Shown here: positions 20,992-22,225 of the stretch, in pieces
How the letters are laid out: every line of letters starts with the position of its first letter
Numbering within the stretch: position 1 is the first letter of the stretch
NCBI GenBank assembly: GCA_021806355.1
Contig: JAJZXT010000102.1
Location: forward strand, 1 to 22,225
Direction of reading: 5' to 3'
Length of the DNA stretch: 22,225 nucleotides
Source: Thermoplasmata archaeon
GTDB taxonomy: Archaea > Thermoplasmatota > Thermoplasmata > Thermoplasmatales > Thermoplasmataceae
Program-made: the position numbers and the translations under genes
The notes under the pieces: generated by a model
What the model was told of the DNA's origin: nothing
What the model saw: only the letters and a program-made list of their open reading frames with translations
The model's database searches: none

Positions 20992-21229
20992 TCTGGTACC
21001 CTTTATTAGTGGATCTTACTAGCTTATATGTTACTAGCTTATATGCGCTTTCAGCCTGAATGTTTACATATTTCTTGACACTCACATTTCCATAATAAAA
21101 TACGATGTTATCAAAATTATTTCCGGTTTTTCTATGAAACATTGATGCTATTCCAAAATTTTTCGATTGATATAGTTTTTCTTGTTTGTGAGCTCTAAAT
21201 ATTCTCTTGGTGATAGCTATATTAACCAT
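20984..21229 (-). CDS. Small hypothetical protein at the head of the restriction-modification operon
   Basis: The product has 81 residues from ATG 21229, only about 25-35 bases after a TATA-like element on the reverse strand, so it may be leaderless. Its stop overlaps the start of the adenine methyltransferase gene by 8 bp. The product is basic and aromatic (IASMFHRKTGNNFDNIVFYYG). Its last part contains YKLVTYKLV, encoded by a perfect 15-bp tandem duplication at 21016-21045. A control-type protein is possible by position, but no helix-turn-helix is obvious. The coding status is moderately supported. Confidence 0.4.
   Translation of the reverse strand: MVNIAITKRIFRAHKQEKLYQSKNFGIASMFHRKTGNNFDNIVFYYGNVSVKKYVNIQAESAYKLVTYKLVRSTNKGYQNE
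21016..21045. repeat. Perfect 15-bp tandem duplication
   Basis: TTACTAGCTTATATG occurs twice back to back (21016-21030 and 21031-21045). Because the unit is a multiple of three it keeps the reverse-strand frame open and duplicates five residues near the end of the small protein. It looks like a recent slippage event close to the start of the adenine methyltransferase gene. Confidence 0.75.
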
Positions 21230-21253
21230 TTCAGATGTGATAACATGTTCATT

Positions 21254-21266
21254 CTTATATTTATAC
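21254..21266 (-). promoter_or_regulatory. TATA box for the restriction-modification operon
   Basis: On the reverse strand the sequence reads GTATAAATATAAG, a good archaeal TATA element, centred about 33 bp before the ATG at 21229. A start of transcription about 25 bp downstream would leave a leader of only a few bases, in keeping with the absence of a ribosome binding site there. A single promoter could serve all five genes down to 17201. Confidence 0.5.
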
Positions 21267-21417
21267 CTATTTAGGTCTCAAATATCCCTTATAAGGTATG
21301 TTTACTTATTACTCTAACATCAGAGTTAACCTTGGTTCTAATTGCTGATTTGTCAATCTTATAGGATTTTTAAAATATTTTTTTGCACCTTATTTACATT
21401 TTTTCATTATTTTTTCA

Positions 21418-21672
21418 ATGGACAACCTCTTTTTGATAATGAAGAATTTCCCCCCGATGAATTTCATAGTTAAGGTTGAAGTTTACGCTGAAAATATGAC
21501 ACCTGCTGCTTCATACCCAATAAAATTAGAGTGGACTGGAAAAGCCTTTAATACACTTACAGAACGAATTATAGCTGATCGACACCGCATAATTAATCTT
21601 GAAAAATACTTACATAAAAATAAGGCCGATAAAACAATAAAATCACTGAAATCTAAATTTTTTAAAAAATAA
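21418..21672 (+). pseudogene. Truncated relative of the 16316-16984 membrane-protein gene
   Basis: The 84-residue frame matches only the C-terminal third of the 222-residue protein encoded at 16316. FIVKVEVYAENMTP lines up with FVIKVVIISENMATP, then LEWTGKAFNTLTERI with INWTGDYFDTMTDQI, then a basic coiled tail. The N-terminal membrane helix and most of the beta domain are absent, the start has no ribosome binding site, and the DNA upstream is low-complexity T-rich. It is probably a decayed copy of a related gene, diverged rather than recently duplicated. It lies on the far side of the restriction-modification operon. Confidence 0.55.
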
Positions 21673-21842
21673 TTTTGTAGGGTTCAAAGATATGCTTGAT
21701 AAGCGTCATGGAAATCACCTTCCTAATTTATTACTTTCAGATCTTGTGACGATTGGTAATTTTGGCCTGCTGGTAAAAGTAGTATCACAACTACATCTTT
21801 TTAAAAAATTAGATTGAGGTATTTGAAAATGTTAAGAATCTA

Positions 21843-22037
21843 TTATCTCAAAACTTCAAATACTTCAGTCGTTGCCATTCTGAGAGCTGTATCCACAAGA
21901 ATGTCATTAGCAAACAAACGTTCACTAAATTCTTTTTTTGCATCAGTTAGTGATATCCCTTTCAATCCGGCATAATAGTGCCAAGCAATATCTTTTACAT
22001 TCTGTCCCATATGCACTCTTTGTTCTTCAGTCACCAA
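21843..22037 (-). CDS. Hypothetical 64-residue helical protein
   Basis: The reverse-strand frame starts with TTG at 22037, about seven bases after a GGGTGA ribosome binding site (22044-22049). GTG 22034 is an alternative. The product is soluble and helical, with residues such as WHYYAGLKGISLTDAKKEF and DTALRMATTEVFEVL. It is transcribed divergently from the likely regulator gene starting at 22148, a layout common for small two-gene modules, but no toxin or other family is recognised. The DNA between 21673 and 21842 shows no gene. Confidence 0.5.
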   Translation of the reverse strand: MVTEEQRVHMGQNVKDIAWHYYAGLKGISLTDAKKEFSERLFANDILVDTALRMATTEVFEVLR

Positions 22038-22118
22038 ATTTATTCACCCGTAATCGCAGTATGCAGATGTTAAAAAAGATTTCGCCGGAAGATAACGCTT
22101 GTAAAGCAGATATGGTTG

Positions 22119-22127
22119 CTTATATAT
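22119..22127 (+). promoter_or_regulatory. TATA box for the rightmost gene
   Basis: The element CTTATATAT at about 22119-22127 is centred about 25 bp before the ATG at 22148, the usual spacing for a leaderless archaeal gene. GATAAC (22091-22096) and GTTATC (22130-22135) flank it as a 6-bp inverted repeat, which may be an operator. Confidence 0.5.
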
Positions 22128-22147
22128 CTGTTATCAATAACACTTAA

Positions 22148-22225
22148 ATGGCGGAAAAGAAGTCAAATTATAAAACTGTTCAACTGCCAAAAGAAGCAAT
22201 AATAATGATGGATAAGATCATCAAT
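22148..22225 (+). CDS. Start of a likely ribbon-helix-helix regulator (3' end outside window)
   Basis: The frame is open from ATG 22148 to the window end, giving 26 residues. The segment NYKTVQLPKEAIIMMDKIIN has the short beta strand followed by a helix that opens many archaeal RHH regulators and antitoxins. It has a TATA box at leaderless distance and no ribosome binding site. It is divergent from the gene at 21843-22037. The rest of the protein is not visible, so the family call is tentative. Confidence 0.5.
   Translation, partial: MAEKKSNYKTVQLPKEAIIMMDKIIN

Noticed and set aside
21676..21700. GGGTTCAAAG, resembling a tRNA T-loop
   Set aside because: No matching acceptor, D or anticodon stems could be found around it, and the bases after the loop do not fit.
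1..22225. CRISPR array, rRNA or insertion sequence
   Set aside because: No regularly spaced repeats, rRNA-like segments or transposase motifs were seen. The only recombinase is the tyrosine type at 15673-16308.

Overview
The window looks like archaeal DNA, most likely from the order Thermoplasmatales. This is inferred from several features: strong GGTGA-type ribosome binding sites, ATGA stop/start overlaps, TATA boxes about 25 bp upstream of leaderless starts, heavy use of AGG/AGA for arginine and ATA for isoleucine, and long Asn/Ser/Thr-rich, PKD-like surface proteins. No tRNA, rRNA, CRISPR array or insertion sequence was found.

Most of the window, from the left edge to about 16.3 kb, reads as one integrated mobile element (provirus or plasmid) that ends with a tyrosine recombinase. 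Region A (1-2898) is an early or replication-type module. It holds small unknown genes, a ribbon-helix-helix regulator, a gene carrying eight GTTAAC sites that may be an origin or protein-binding array, a Hjc-like Holliday junction resolvase and a winged-helix-like protein. Region B (2899-3321) is an AT-rich control region with a perfect 9-bp inverted repeat beside a TATA box and a hidden 28-residue membrane peptide. Region C (3322-13187) is one tightly coupled operon of 13 genes. It encodes a multi-pass membrane protein with a glycosylation-prone ectodomain, three tandem small membrane proteins that look like paralogues, an 859-residue spike-like surface protein, a small basic protein with a motif reminiscent of a family of nucleocytoplasmic large DNA viruses, a protein whose C-terminal two thirds look like a PCNA sliding clamp, more small membrane, secreted and soluble proteins, and a P-loop ATPase fused to a helix-turn-helix. 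A 97-bp compound inverted repeat closes the operon. Region D (13315-16308) has an ArdC-like antirestriction metalloprotease, two small membrane proteins, a reverse-strand membrane protein, and the recombinase with a leaderless promoter.

Region E (16316-22225) is visibly more AT-rich. It is a defence island: a reverse-strand restriction-modification operon with two DNA methyltransferases of different type, a LAGLIDADG-like protein with apparently lost catalytic acids, and a PD-(D/E)XK nuclease. It is flanked by a membrane-protein gene and a truncated relative of that gene. The right edge has a small reverse-strand gene and the start of a likely ribbon-helix-helix regulator.

My main hypothesis is that regions A-D form an undescribed family of membrane-enveloped virus or vesicle-forming plasmid. 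It would encode its own sliding-clamp homologue, resolvase, packaging-type ATPase, surface spike and antirestriction protein. All functional calls come from reading motifs by eye. Nothing was searched against databases.
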